Shown: positions 53,400 through 64,000 of the stretch, piece after piece
Numbering within the stretch: the first letter of the stretch is position 1
Layout of the letters: every line of letters begins with the position of its first letter
Assembly (NCBI GenBank): GCA_018697195.1
Contig: CM031858.1
Location: forward strand, 90,739,120-90,803,119
Direction of reading: 5' to 3'
Length of the DNA: 64,000 nucleotides
From: Certhia americana
Taxonomy: Eukaryota; Chordata; Aves; Passeriformes; Certhiidae
Notes under the pieces: generated by a model
Told to the model about the DNA's origin: nothing
Seen by the model: the letters and a program-made list of their open reading frames with translations, nothing else
Databases searched by the model: none
Made by a program: the position numbers and the translations under genes

Positions 53400-53810
53400 T
53401 GCTAGATCAAGAGCACCAGGATACCCAACTTGCTGAGCTGTACTTTAAACTGAAACACTTTAGAAGGTCTAAAGAAGCACTGCTCATGCCAGGGGAACAA
53501 TCCAGGCCTATCAGAGAAGGAACAAATGTTCTCTAGCTGTCTCCCAAGACAAGAACCAGAAACCCAACCATCTTAAAATGGTTGTATACCAGTGCACACA
53601 GGTATACAGGAATAGACAGAAGAAACTGGAGCTCCTGGGCCTGTCAGTAAGTTTTGATATTACAGGAATAACTGAAACATGGTGTACCAACCCACATGGC
53701 TAAGAGGAACATGATGGATGGCTATAGGTTGCTTTGTAAAGATGGGGTAAAATAAAAGAAGTTGCACTCTGTATTAAGAATAACCTTGAATGTATAGAAG
53801 TCAACTATGG
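53400..53810 (+). pseudogene. CR1 LINE ORF2 endonuclease fragment, decayed
   Basis: Translation gives the start of the CR1 ORF2 apurinic/apyrimidinic-type endonuclease domain. A segment LKWLYTSAH lies at about 53573-53600, then KLELLGLSVSFDITGITETW at about 53619-53680, a diverged match to the MDGYRLF segment near 53715-53735, and ALCIKNNLECIE-like sequence at about 53765-53800. In full elements ORF2 goes on to reverse transcriptase; here similarity stops. Reading frame changes near 53609 and near 53705, plus a stop codon (TAA) near 53701, show it is dead. The bases before 53570 look like CR1 sequence upstream of the domain but are less certain. A 5' portion of CR1 without its 3' end is the reverse of the usual truncation. 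Confidence 0.8.
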
Positions 53811-56800
53811 CTGACTTCACTTCATCTCACTGGGGTCAGTCAATGCCACCTCAAACCTGAATCCATCCAAAATAAGAAGCATAATGATGAAACCCTAATA
53901 AAAGTTCTGAGACATTCCAAGTAATTCAAAGAAATCTGAGAAGCGGCTTAAATAAGGTCAACATTTCTGATGCTAAGCCTAATTGGAGGGGAAAGAGCAG
54001 CTATTCAGTGTGTCATTCATCAAAACACCTAGTGAGAAAGAAGTAGAGTTTGATTTTGAGGCTCAAGATGGGCTGCTGGCATATTCCTTGTTCTAAGAGA
54101 TGCTTTGATTGGACTGAGCCATCCAGAAGGTCCTATGTGACATGCCCTGGAGCTTTGAAATGCTAGATATCTCCTTTTATGTGAAAATTATGATTCTGCT
54201 GTCATCTTTTCCTGTTATATGTCTTTTTCTTACTCTTCTACCTGACCTCTATTTTTTTTTTTTTTTCTTTCTACTCTCTAAATATATCCCTGTCTTGTGA
54301 TACTACCATGACCAAAAGGACACTGAAGTGGTCTGGCCACACAAACAGAGAAGGAAACTTTCAGATGTCAGTGTCTCAAGGAATGAAATACAAAATGCCA
54401 CTCGGGAGACAAAGGTCATCTTTTGGAAGGTTTCCCATACTGATATATACAGCCAGAGAACTGTGTGACAGCAGAATTCTTAGGCAGGGCAAACATTTCT
54501 TTTCTCTGGTAAAAATTATTCACTTTTGTTGTCTGTGTCTAAGGGGATATCAATTCATTGGTTTTGTGCACGTTTCTGTATTCCTCACCACTCAAACAAC
54601 ACTTCACGTTTCTAATTCTTTCCCTGTTGCCTTCTGAAGCATGGCTTCTACCCCTTCTCATCAGGCTCTTCACTGATACATAATGTTAGAACATTTATCC
54701 AACAAGTATTATACACAAAATAGAATAAATTTGAACAATTCCTTCAATGGTAATAGATTTTACATAGCCCCTTAATATAAAAGTAAATAGTATTTACGTG
54801 CTACAGAATTTGGAAGAAGTCAAATATTATTAAGCTATTGTTGTTATTATTGTTTAAGAAAAAAGAAATTATTTAATCTTAAATATTATAACTTGCAGAA
54901 TGCTGAAAATTTGCTGAAAACGCATTATTGGTTATTGTTTAATACATATATATCTGTTCTGAAGTAGAGGTTCACTAACAGACTTCTGTGCCACTATAAC
55001 CTGGGATAAATTTTACAAAGTGACACCAAAGTAGTAATAATCAAAGTCATCTGACAAATGGCCAGGACTCTTGAAAGTAGGGTCAGATATCAAAACAAAA
55101 TATGAAACACTTCATAAATCTGGCACTTTTCTATTACATTTACAAGAAGTCTCTCTAGAATAACTCCCTGCTTCTTCCGATCCAGAAAGAGTTTCAAAAG
55201 AAGGAATGTAGCACCTGATCTTCCAACAATCATTATCATGAAGACATTTTTTAATATGATTTACACTGAGATTGAGCAAGGGCCCATTACAAATCTCTAA
55301 ATAAGGCTAAACTTGAAAGCCATCACTGATTGAAAACTTTGACTTGTTCTTGAGACTGTGGACAATTTGAGGAGGTCCATATGATAAAGAGGATATAATC
55401 CTTCTACCCGTGAATGAAATGAAACACCTCCTCCAGTGCTGATGCCTGTCTACTACCAGAATAACAGAGAATCTGTTGGCAAATTAAAGGCAACTGGGAG
55501 ATTAGCAAGAAAATGTGAGGAGATGAAGAAGACCTATGCCTAATAAAAGTATTAATTGGTTTTGTGTAAATTCAGGTTAAAATGGTAAGTTGAAACTTGT
55601 TTAGATTGTAAATTGACAAAGAAATATTCAAATTACTGATTTATTGAAAAATAATTAATCACTTTGATTTGGATTGAAATGATTTTTTTAAATTATTGAA
55701 ATGCTACATTGCAGCACAAAAGCATGTACTTGTTTCCAGTGCAGCAGCAAAATTACACCATGACAAGACAAAGAATTATTTTCCTTCAGGAGGAAGAGAC
55801 TAGAAAAATGAACACATACAGATGGAAGTTCAAGAATGTAATAGTGACATGGAAAATGGCAATTTATATGGGCACGTGATTTTTTCTTGAATCCCAGTAA
55901 AAACTTGCATTAATAATGAAATTATATCAGAGGATTCTAAGGGAGGATTAAACCAATTATTAAATAAGTAGCGCCGATCAAAACCTAAATTATTCTTAAT
56001 AAGAAACTTTTTTATTCTGACAGTTATGTTAATTCATTTGCTGTGGAGAAGAGGGAATTCAAGAGACCCTTGGAATAATTCATCCAATGAGAAAACAGGA
56101 AAAAAAAGACATGAAGTGGTATGAGAAACAGTTTATCAAGTACTAAAACCTAAGTCAGTCTCCCAGCCAACCTGGCAGAAGCCCCATTACTTGATATAAA
56201 TGCAGCTCAGTTTCACCAAGATCTCAGACCTGAGAAGAAATACTATCAGACTTTCTGATACACAAGTACTTATATTTTAAAAGTTACTTCATGTATTTGG
56301 TCTTGAAACTCTCAGCCAAAAATGAAGTGGCCTTTAATACACAACTTGCTCTGGGTGACATGTTGCTTGGTGTGAAATTAAGGAATTCATTTTCCATCAC
56401 CTCTTCTCTGTTTAAAAACTGTCTCACTTGTTACCAAGCATCCCACAACTGTGTTTCCAACAGAGATTACACTGATATTTCTGTTCAGCTACATGTCCTG
56501 CAGGGCTGTTTTGTGGTCTTCTGATCAGTAAAAATGTAATAACATTTTCACATAGTCAATATTTAATTCTGTAAATGCAACTGGTAGTTGTAATCTAGGT
56601 TATTAACCACACAGTGATTTATGAGGGAGGGCAGAGAGTGGAGGGGTGCAGAGCACTAGGAAGGTCCTCTGGTGACAATAAAAAAGTTATAAATTTCATA
56701 GCTCTGCCTGAGAAATGTATTTATATCCTATATTAAGAATAGCTTTTTATAAATTTTAATGATCCATGTTATTAATGGTGCTGTCATCATTACTGCCTGT

Positions 56801-59800
56801 GCAAGACTGCAGTCTTTTTTTTCCTCTTATACTTTTTCCATCAGCTGAAGGTCTTACAGTTTCTAAAAAGCTCTTATTAGCAGTTTGCCAAAAATCCTTA
56901 AGAGTTATAAGTCTATCTTTGTTTCATTGGACTGCAAGGACTGAAAGAAATATTTTGCATAAAGTTTTACAGCCGAGGCAAAGGTTGGGCTAATTGGACA
57001 GAAAACAATTGCTTCTCTATCATGTTTACAAAGCCTAGGTCAATACATAGGAATAAAAGTAGCACCATATCAAAAAGAGGAATTTATGCATGAAAATTGT
57101 CCTTAAACAGTGTAGTATACACTGTAGGGTAACTATGAGATAGGCAGTTATATAACAAAGATCTGATATAAATATGTGTGGCACCACAGTCTTCATTTCA
57201 GTGAAAGTCAAGGACAGACTTTACAAAAAAGCTCTCCACATTTTTACTCCATTTACATTGCTTTAGAATGTTCTATAACACTTGGCTGAGTTTGCCAAGG
57301 GAAGGTAAATTATGGCACTGCCTGATAGCCAAAAAACTTTCACGTTTTTCTGACCTTCACACAAGAATTTCAGTGACACAAAAAGAAGTTTGGGAATGGA
57401 TCAAAAGACACAAAAGGAAAAGAAAGCAGAAGTAGCACCATTTCATTTCTGAACACTTCCCATTATCCACTTCTAAAAAGCAGAAACAGACACCTACAGC
57501 AAACTCCTGATTTACTGCTCTCAGTGACGGAGGCAGCTTTTCTAAAACTGTCAGAAATCTCTACAGTAGTCAGAATCCCTCCCACTGTCAGAAGCAAACA
57601 ATAAAAATTGGTACACAAACCTCTGATCTGTGGGCAACACAGAGGTGTTCAGTGGGGAAGAAACACAACCTTACATGATTATACATGTAAGTCACATAGA
57701 TCCTCTGACTTACAAGCAAAGGTACTTTTAATTATAAAATCACAAAAAAACTCTGAGCCTTATGGGCTAACAGGCACTCTGATCCTCTGGTGATGGAAAC
57801 TGTACGGTTCAGGCAGGCATATTAAAGAACATATGTGAGTTGGAGCAAGGTCCTGTGGTATTGTATGCTTGCTGTTTAATTTTAAAATATTCACCAAAAA
57901 AGGAACAACAAACACTATCATTGCAATCTCCAGGAAAATGTAAGTACCTGCTATTTTATAAGTATTAGTAGCAGTTATGATTTTTTCAAGGATGAAAACA
58001 AATTTCCAACACTGAGCCACTATATTCCAAAATAATTGTTCTTTGAAAAGAACATAATTATCATCTTTTGTCTTCTTTATTTTTATACCTACTCTGTTTG
58101 AATTTGATATGGTGAAAGTAAATTTTCCCATTATCTTTTTACTACTTATTCCTGGGATAGGAAACATGAATATTGCTATTTGGTAAAGCCAACATTACAC
58201 TGAAAATACCGCACTTCACCTTTGTACCTCAACTTGAAATGTTTTCTCACCTCACTACCTATAAATTATAGCTTGAATCTCATTCTTTTACTTTTATACT
58301 TCTCTCTTAACATTGGCTTCAAATGTTACATTTTCGACCCTGAAATACAATACAAGGTAAGCCGTGAACAGAAAATATAAGTTCCAATCAATATAAATAT
58401 AGAAGATGAGTAAGGACAAATTTGCTTCTATAAAAGAGGAACTCCCATGCCATTCCTAAGTGAGGAAAAAAACCCCCAACTTCCCCAGTGCTAAAAAAAA
58501 TTCAGTCTCCCTGTAGCCTAGTTCTCTTCCTTAAGCAAATTCTGCCAACTACATCATAATATATTCCTGTAAACTCATAAGGAAATTATTTTAAATACAA
58601 ATGCATTTTCATTTGCTAGAAACTCCTCCTAATAAAATAAGTTATAGAACTAAAATAAAAACCCCTGAAATTTATTTTTAATAATTAGTTTTCTAAGTGT
58701 TTCTTGGGGGTTATGTTTTTTTAATTTTTTTTGTTTGGGGGGGGTGGGGGTTGTTTTGCCTTTGTTTTAGGTTTTTACCTGCATATCACTTAATATTTAT
58801 CTGAATTTCTGATGATTGTTTACAGTAAGGATGTTGAAAACTATTTTGGGGAGATTGAATAATAGTGATTTTTAATGGCTACATATGCCACATGAGGGAT
58901 GCCTCAGCTCACAGCATCTGTCACTGCAAGATTAGGTACAAGACAGACTAGGAATTACTGAGATATAAGTCTGTTAGAACACTCTACTAAATTAAACCTT
59001 TCACAAAAATATGTTTGCCTAAACTTCCAGAAGCAAGAAATTCAGTGGCTCTTAAGTAAAGCCAACAGAATCTGAAATGTCTGTCTTAGAAAAAAACTAT
59101 TTTGTTTTTCATGGTAAGTTGCTTTCAGAATATAAGACTATGCAGTGTAAGAATTCTAGACAGTGCTTTTCTAGTTCATGAATGAGAAAAGCTTTTATTC
59201 AAGGTGATTACAGAGTACTATTTTGATTTAACTAGTGGATAGTTAACTTTTCTTTAAATTACTAAAAACCTAGTTAATGGCATGTTTCCAAAATGTAAAT
59301 GTAGAGTTCCAAGATATCTGCATTAGTGCATTGAGGCTATTATCTTGTTTTGTGGAATAAGCAGACAAAAGAACAAATATAGATATAAAGGTAATGTGCT
59401 ACTGCTGCTTATACTGAAGAAACAAAGCAAATCAAGGCAGGAGTAAAACTTCAGCAAAGAAAATAGGAACACATCTTTGTGGGAAACAGTTTGCTTCCCC
59501 TGAGGTTCACATTTTAGCTAACTTAAAGTACAACAAAAAAATGATACTGACTGATACACATGTGAAAGCTGAGGGTGGAAAAAGCAAAGGGAAAAGCAAT
59601 TTCTCAGTTGTGGCATCATATGAAGATAGTCTAGAAAGAAAGCATCAAACTGGAAAAAAACCCTGAAATGTCAGGGAATCCCATTGTAATTCTGGAAGCT
59701 CTCTTTGAAAGCTTCCAGCAGTGTTTTTAAAAGTATGCCTAGACATACTCAGTGTATCAGGGAGTGACAGGAGACTTCCTATCCAGCAAAGAAAAGAAGC

Positions 59801-60180
59801 AGCAAAAAATGTGACCAGCAAAAGCTGGCTTGTTTACTAGGAAGCTGCTGAAAGTGCTCAGTGTGAAGCATCAAGGAGAGTGTGACTTGAGACTACTTAA
59901 GAAAAAGCTTTGTGAGAAACAGGTGAATCTCTGACACTCAAAGCCAGAACCTCTTTTTTCCAGCTAGTCTGGTTCTCGCAAAACATCTGTGTAAGAGGAG
60001 GCTGGTGACATCTTCTGTCATATCAGCCTCTTGGTTACACACACAACTGGGGTTCCTAAACATGCTGGTCTGCTGTAAACGTGTGTTTCTTGGTGATCAT
60101 TGATCCCTACTCAAACTTGAGATTCAAACATTTCTACAGCCTTGATGCAGAGCTATACCACGGCTAGTAAGCCAAGGTCT
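53811..60180. other. AT-rich noncoding DNA
   Basis: No gene is recognised. It contains a T run at 54252-54266, a G-rich tract at 58737-58750 within T-rich sequence, and small hairpins at 57108-57124 (CAGTGTA / TACACTG) and 59692-59718 (CTGGAAGCT / AGCTTCCAG). An ATG-initiated frame of 109 codons at 54308-54637 and a minus frame of 135 codons at 57760-58167 match no known family. Confidence 0.6.
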
Positions 60181-60218
60181 ACCTCTGGAGGGGCCTCTGG
60201 CACAGGACCCACCCAGGC

Positions 60219-60226
60219 TATAAAAG
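60219..60226 (+). promoter_or_regulatory. TATA-box-like element inside an inverted repeat
   Basis: TATAAAAG lies in the loop between CACCCAGG (60210-60217) and CCTGGGTG (60233-60240), just downstream of a GC-richer segment (60181-60217). An ATG at 60252 opens a 99-codon unrecognised frame ending at 60551. A start site about 30 bases after the TATA box would leave almost no leader, so linking the two is speculative. It might instead be the remnant of an old LTR promoter. Confidence 0.25.
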
Positions 60227-63200
60227 GTTTTTCCTGGGTGTTATAACTACCATGTTATACACTCTGTGTTCCTCGATGAAGATGCTCTTTTTCCATCTCA
60301 TACTGATTACTGAAAGACAAATTTATATTGCTTCTACCAATTTCTCAAAACTATTGTTCACTTGGTTATTCATTTACTTTTCCCTTCTACTAACAGAATC
60401 TGAAACAGTGAGGAATATGACTTATTGTTGTCAAGTTGTTCTTTCTTGTTCCTTGCAGGGGGAATGCTGTCTAACAGCTGTCTTAGGGGGATTAGAGCAA
60501 AATGATCTATTCAAACAGGGCTCTGAAAATCTCACTGAAACCTTGCTTTAGCTCCCAACCTTTCAGCCTTCCATGTCATAATCTGTCCTGCTCTCCTGTA
60601 TCTTTTAAGCTCATTTAACTTCAGTCTGCTTTTCTTCTCTTGTTTTATTTTTCCTACTGCTTCCCTCTCCACTGTAGCTGTCCAAACAGAAATAGAAACA
60701 AGAAGTCTATTCACACTGTCAAATTACTTGTCTGCTGTGATTTTCTGTATGATTCTCCTTTATTTTATCTACTTTTTCATTCCAGGTGACTATCATTTTT
60801 CTGCAAGGAATAGGTCTCTATTTGTAAAAAAAAAAGCAGTTACAGTATTTAGGGTAATGACACAACCTAGATCACCTTTTCGAAAGAATCCTACTGTTAC
60901 ACACATATACATACATATATTTTCAAGCCCCAAAGGCCCTTCATTTTTTTTATGAGAATGAAAATCTGGAGTGACTTCCAGAAAATACACAAAAACTAGA
61001 AGAATAGTTCCAGATCCCACATTAGCAAATGAGGGATGCCTCAGCATCCCTAGATGCTAGACAGCCACAAATCCTCATCCTCCAATTAGAATATGGAGGA
61101 GTTTCAAGACAAAGAAAGAACTCGACTGAACCAACTCATACACACTGAGGGTTGGGGTGAATTAATACTTTTTATTGTTATTTTTATGGTTTGGAGTTTT
61201 AATAAGTAACTGAAAATATCACTGAAAATTAGAATTATGAGAAAGGACTGTATTAATAAATGACAAAAGATCAGGAAAAGAAAAAAGGCAACCACAAAAC
61301 CCTTGTGGCAGACAGAAGTACCCAGCAGAATCTGCAATGGATCTCCCTTTGACTTTTATGGGACACTTGCAATATTCCAAGAAACATAAAATGGAAAAGA
61401 TTTGAAAACAATTATCAACTGTACGCTCCACCTACATCAACAACATATATATCTCTGCACTTCTTGCTTCAGAAATCCAGTTCCGATTCTGCAAATATGT
61501 GCTTCATATTCTGCAACTACTGAGATCTAGTGAAGTCTGAAATGTATTTTCATACAAAATAATTACTCCTAGTAAAAAGATCAGGACTTGCAGATATAAG
61601 TTCTTTATAGCAGAAATCTTAAACTAACAGCCTTTGAAAATCTGAAATGATTCAAAGAACAGGACTAGGATAACTCCTTCAAATTTCATTCTTACCATTT
61701 ATAAGTACCCCTTAATCCCAAGATAAATGTTTTAAACAAAATAGAAATGATTAAAAAAAATTTGGGGGATATTTTACATCTCTAATACCACTCTGCCAAG
61801 CTTCCAAGTGTATCTAAGACTTACAAGGCTCTGTCTACTGCTTCTGCTTTGCTGGTCTCTATGCATGTGGCAGCTCTCCTACCACCTGAGCAGTAGAGTT
61901 CAAAGGAAGAATGACCACTGCAGAGCTGTGACAGACAAAACTCTCTTCTACAGTCACAGAGCCAGAAAAATAAGAAAGTAATAGATCTCACTGACTAGTG
62001 CCATTCCATTCATCTTCAATGTTCTGCCAGTTTTACCAGTTGTTGTATAGATCGGCATAGGAATCAATCAACACGCTGGCACTGATGCAGTCTATCATCC
62101 AACTGAAAATGTTATAGCTCAAGCAAAAGGTGTCCCAGAAATTCTTGAGTTTAAATTTAATGTGACAGCATGAAAATGTGAAATGTGTTGCTACAAATGA
62201 AAATTTTTGTGAAATTTCACTTTCTTGGAAATAAAGTGATTTACAAAGGAAATCTATAAGTGAATGATATTTTATTATATTTCAGCATATTTTATTATAT
62301 TCCAACAATTTTTAATTATTATTTTACTTACAGAATTTAGAAATTTGCAGTATAATTATTTGTCTTAAATTATGTTTTAAAAACATTAAAACTAGTTCAT
62401 ACATCTATCCAAAACTACTAAAGACCTCATTCAAATCAAGTCAGATATTGAAAATACACTTGAATTCCAGGACAGACACATCGGAATTATCTACTGCTTC
62501 TTCGCATCTTTTCTAGGATGAAGACTTCATTTTGACTGATTTCAAATCCGAGTGAACACTTATCTTCTTTCTAACCATGAAACAAGAACCTTTTACCTTT
62601 ACATCATGTGAATGTTCCAGGAAACATAACAGATGTGCAAAAACACATCTTAAAAATTGAGTTGTGTTTTTCTTGACTAAATTGTCTCTTTATGATATAG
62701 ATATACTGTGTCATCATTGAAAAATACACATTCTGACTTTTTAAAGTCTAATCAACATTGGGTTTTTATTATCACTTAGGCAACCTAAAGCCTCACTGAA
62801 TATGCTTTATCTCCGGATGTTTTGGATGGAAAAGAACTGGAGCTTGATTATGCAAATCTGTTTCCAGTGCTACAAGGGAAAGAACAGCTCACAATTCTCA
62901 ACACAGTTCTGCAGCCTGATTCATCCAAAGTGAGGAAGCCACATTTGTTCAGCAAGGTAATAGTGGCTACCTGCTTCTCAGCTGACATGCATTTAGACCC
63001 AAACATGTTGCACAACGTGGACAGTGACAGTAAGAAAACACTGAGAAAAATAATTCTTACCTAGATATTACAAGCAATCAAGTTAGATTCAAGTCAACCT
63101 TGCTCTGACCTTAAAGAAACATCCCAGTAAATAAAAGTCTGATTCAGCTCTCACTGCAGTCAGGTCAGATGTAATCTCTCAAGGTATTTAAATGAGTGAA

Positions 63201-63605
63201 ATAAAGTATAAAGGCAAAATGAATCAGTAATGCTGAGTATAAGATTTTTTTTTTAAAGTTTGAGACTTTTCTGAGAATGGGCTTAGAAGATGTATTCTTT
63301 TGGATTTGTGGCGTACATTTAAAGAAGAAACTCAGACATACTGTCACATCATTTATTTAAACTTGACATCGTTAGAGTTTGTAGAAATGCATGGAATTTG
63401 TTGGGAATATTGCAGGTTTATCTTCTGCTTGCCCTAGAAATTCTCACCCAAACATTATCTGAGGTAATTTCAGTTTACATAGATGCAAACTAGCTCATGC
63501 CCTCAGCAACCTATCTCAGCTGAGCATCCTTCAGCTCCTCACAACTCCCACACAGGAAGAAACCTGAGCACATAGTGTGCTTACAGAACACCTTTCATAT
63601 CATAC
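60227..63605. other. AT-rich noncoding DNA
   Basis: No gene is recognised. It includes an eight-base-arm hairpin at 61032-61051 and a tandem duplication of a TATTTTATTATATT string at about 62267-62302. The short frames have no family resemblance. Confidence 0.6.
61032..61051. repeat. Perfect short hairpin
   Basis: AGGGATGC (61032-61039) and GCATCCCT (61044-61051) are perfect inverted arms around the loop CTCA. The 17-base string ATGAGGGATGCCTCAGC covering its left arm and loop also occurs at 58892-58908, about 2.1 kb upstream, where the right arm is not preserved. Confidence 0.9.
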
Positions 63606-63808
63606 TGTGGGAACAGATCTAGAAGCTTATCCTGAGAAAGTGGTAAAGGGAGTGGCAGAAGCCCGGTGGGTGAATGTTGTATCCCTTTTGGGAATGTTCC
63701 CCCCCCAAAACCCCTCCCCCAGAAACTGTAACCGGCCTGGGTTACCTGCCCCCTGGTCTCCTGACCTATAGCCATCGGCCAGGTAACTTGACCCTGACCC
63801 CAAAGGTG

Positions 63809-63815
63809 ATAAAAA
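63809..63815 (+). promoter_or_regulatory. Probable LTR TATA box
   Basis: ATAAAAA within GGTGATAAAAACCCC lies at the expected place, upstream of the presumed cap site and polyadenylation signal. Confidence 0.6.
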
Positions 63816-63864
63816 CCCCTCTCCCCCATGTGACCTCTCTCTCGCCTCTGGATCCCCTTCGAGG

Positions 63865-63870
63865 AATAAA
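63865..63870 (+). terminator. Probable LTR polyadenylation signal
   Basis: AATAAA is followed about 20-40 bases later by a G/T-rich stretch (TGGGGTAAGGGGG, then TTTTGTAACTC), as in retroviral R/U5 regions. Confidence 0.65.
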
Positions 63871-64000
63871 GGCCTTGGAATACATCCTGGGGTAAGGGGG
63901 CCTCTTTTGTAACTCTCTCTACCCTATTTTGTAGTTCCCCTCTTCCAATACTCCCCCTAAATCTGAGCTGGCAGCCTGTGGGGGGGTGGAGGAACAGGAG

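Larger units (their letters stand above)
63606..64000 (+). mobile_element. Retroviral-type LTR, cut by the window edge
   Basis: The sequence changes abruptly from AT-rich to GC-rich at 63606, where TGTGGGAACAGATCTAGAAG begins with the TG expected of an LTR. A GC-rich U3-like part with C runs follows, then a TATA box (63809-63815) and a polyadenylation signal (63865-63870) about 50 bases downstream, then a T-rich U5-like part. This order is that of an endogenous retrovirus LTR in plus orientation. The CA end and primer-binding site could not be placed with confidence; the last 30 bases are purine-rich and might already be internal sequence. Short frames across it are composition artefacts. The well-preserved signals and contrasting composition suggest a relatively young insertion. 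Confidence 0.7.

Noticed and set aside
54308..54637. ATG-initiated 109-codon frame
   Set aside because: No known domain, and it follows a long T run. The length is within reach of chance across six frames of 64 kb.
57760..58167. Minus frame of 135 codons
   Set aside because: The peptide is rich in Ile, Lys and Phe as expected from AT-rich DNA, and no family is recognised.
63581..63895. Overlapping frames of 60-80 codons near the right edge
   Set aside because: They lie inside the GC-rich LTR and reflect its composition, with no viral or cellular protein similarity.
1..64000. tRNA, rRNA, miRNA or bacterial-type operon signals
   Set aside because: I read for tRNA-like cloverleaf motifs, known miRNA seeds and gene clusters and saw none. 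A covariance-model search (tRNAscan-SE, Infernal with Rfam) would settle this.

Overview
This window reads as gene-poor vertebrate nuclear DNA, almost certainly from a bird. It is AT-rich and CpG-poor, with short poly(A)/poly(T) runs and microsatellites. Its recognisable interspersed repeats are chicken-repeat-1 (CR1) LINE fragments, some ending in the diagnostic ATTCTATG-type 3' tail, and a solo LTR of a family I recall as common in songbirds and other neoavian birds. Species, chromosome and neighbouring genes cannot be told from the sequence. I found no protein-coding gene, tRNA, rRNA, recognisable miRNA or CRISPR array. The open frames present are short, often lack an in-frame ATG near their 5' end, and match no protein family I know. 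The window is best read as intergenic or intronic.

Layout. 1-12.8 kb: unremarkable AT-rich DNA with a CR1 3' tail near 5.4 kb, two CA microsatellites and a small GC-rich patch near 11.7 kb. 12.86-13.2 kb: a striking purine-strand minisatellite made of GGAA and GGTGC(A/G)GAA units. 16.57-16.62 kb: nested perfect palindromes. 20.37-20.58 kb: an exon-like open segment. 24.6-26.4 kb: two minus-strand CR1 copies flanking a stretch that looks like a regulatory element. 35.1-35.8 kb: a GC-rich patch next to a CpG-rich segment. 39.6-39.8 kb and 50.5-51.0 kb: further candidate conserved noncoding elements, with clustered palindromic homeodomain-type sites. 52.5-53.8 kb: a repeat cluster with a truncated LTR joined to a CR1 scrap, then a decayed CR1 ORF2 endonuclease fragment. 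60.2 kb: a TATA-like box inside an inverted repeat. 63.6-64.0 kb: a much more GC-rich retroviral-type LTR with TATA box and polyadenylation signal, running to the window edge.

There are no genes acting together here. Any function is more likely to lie in cis-regulatory DNA, which cannot be proved without cross-species alignment. I did not find a convincing new biological system. The most distinctive items are the minisatellite, the palindrome cluster, the exon-like segment and the repeat junctions.
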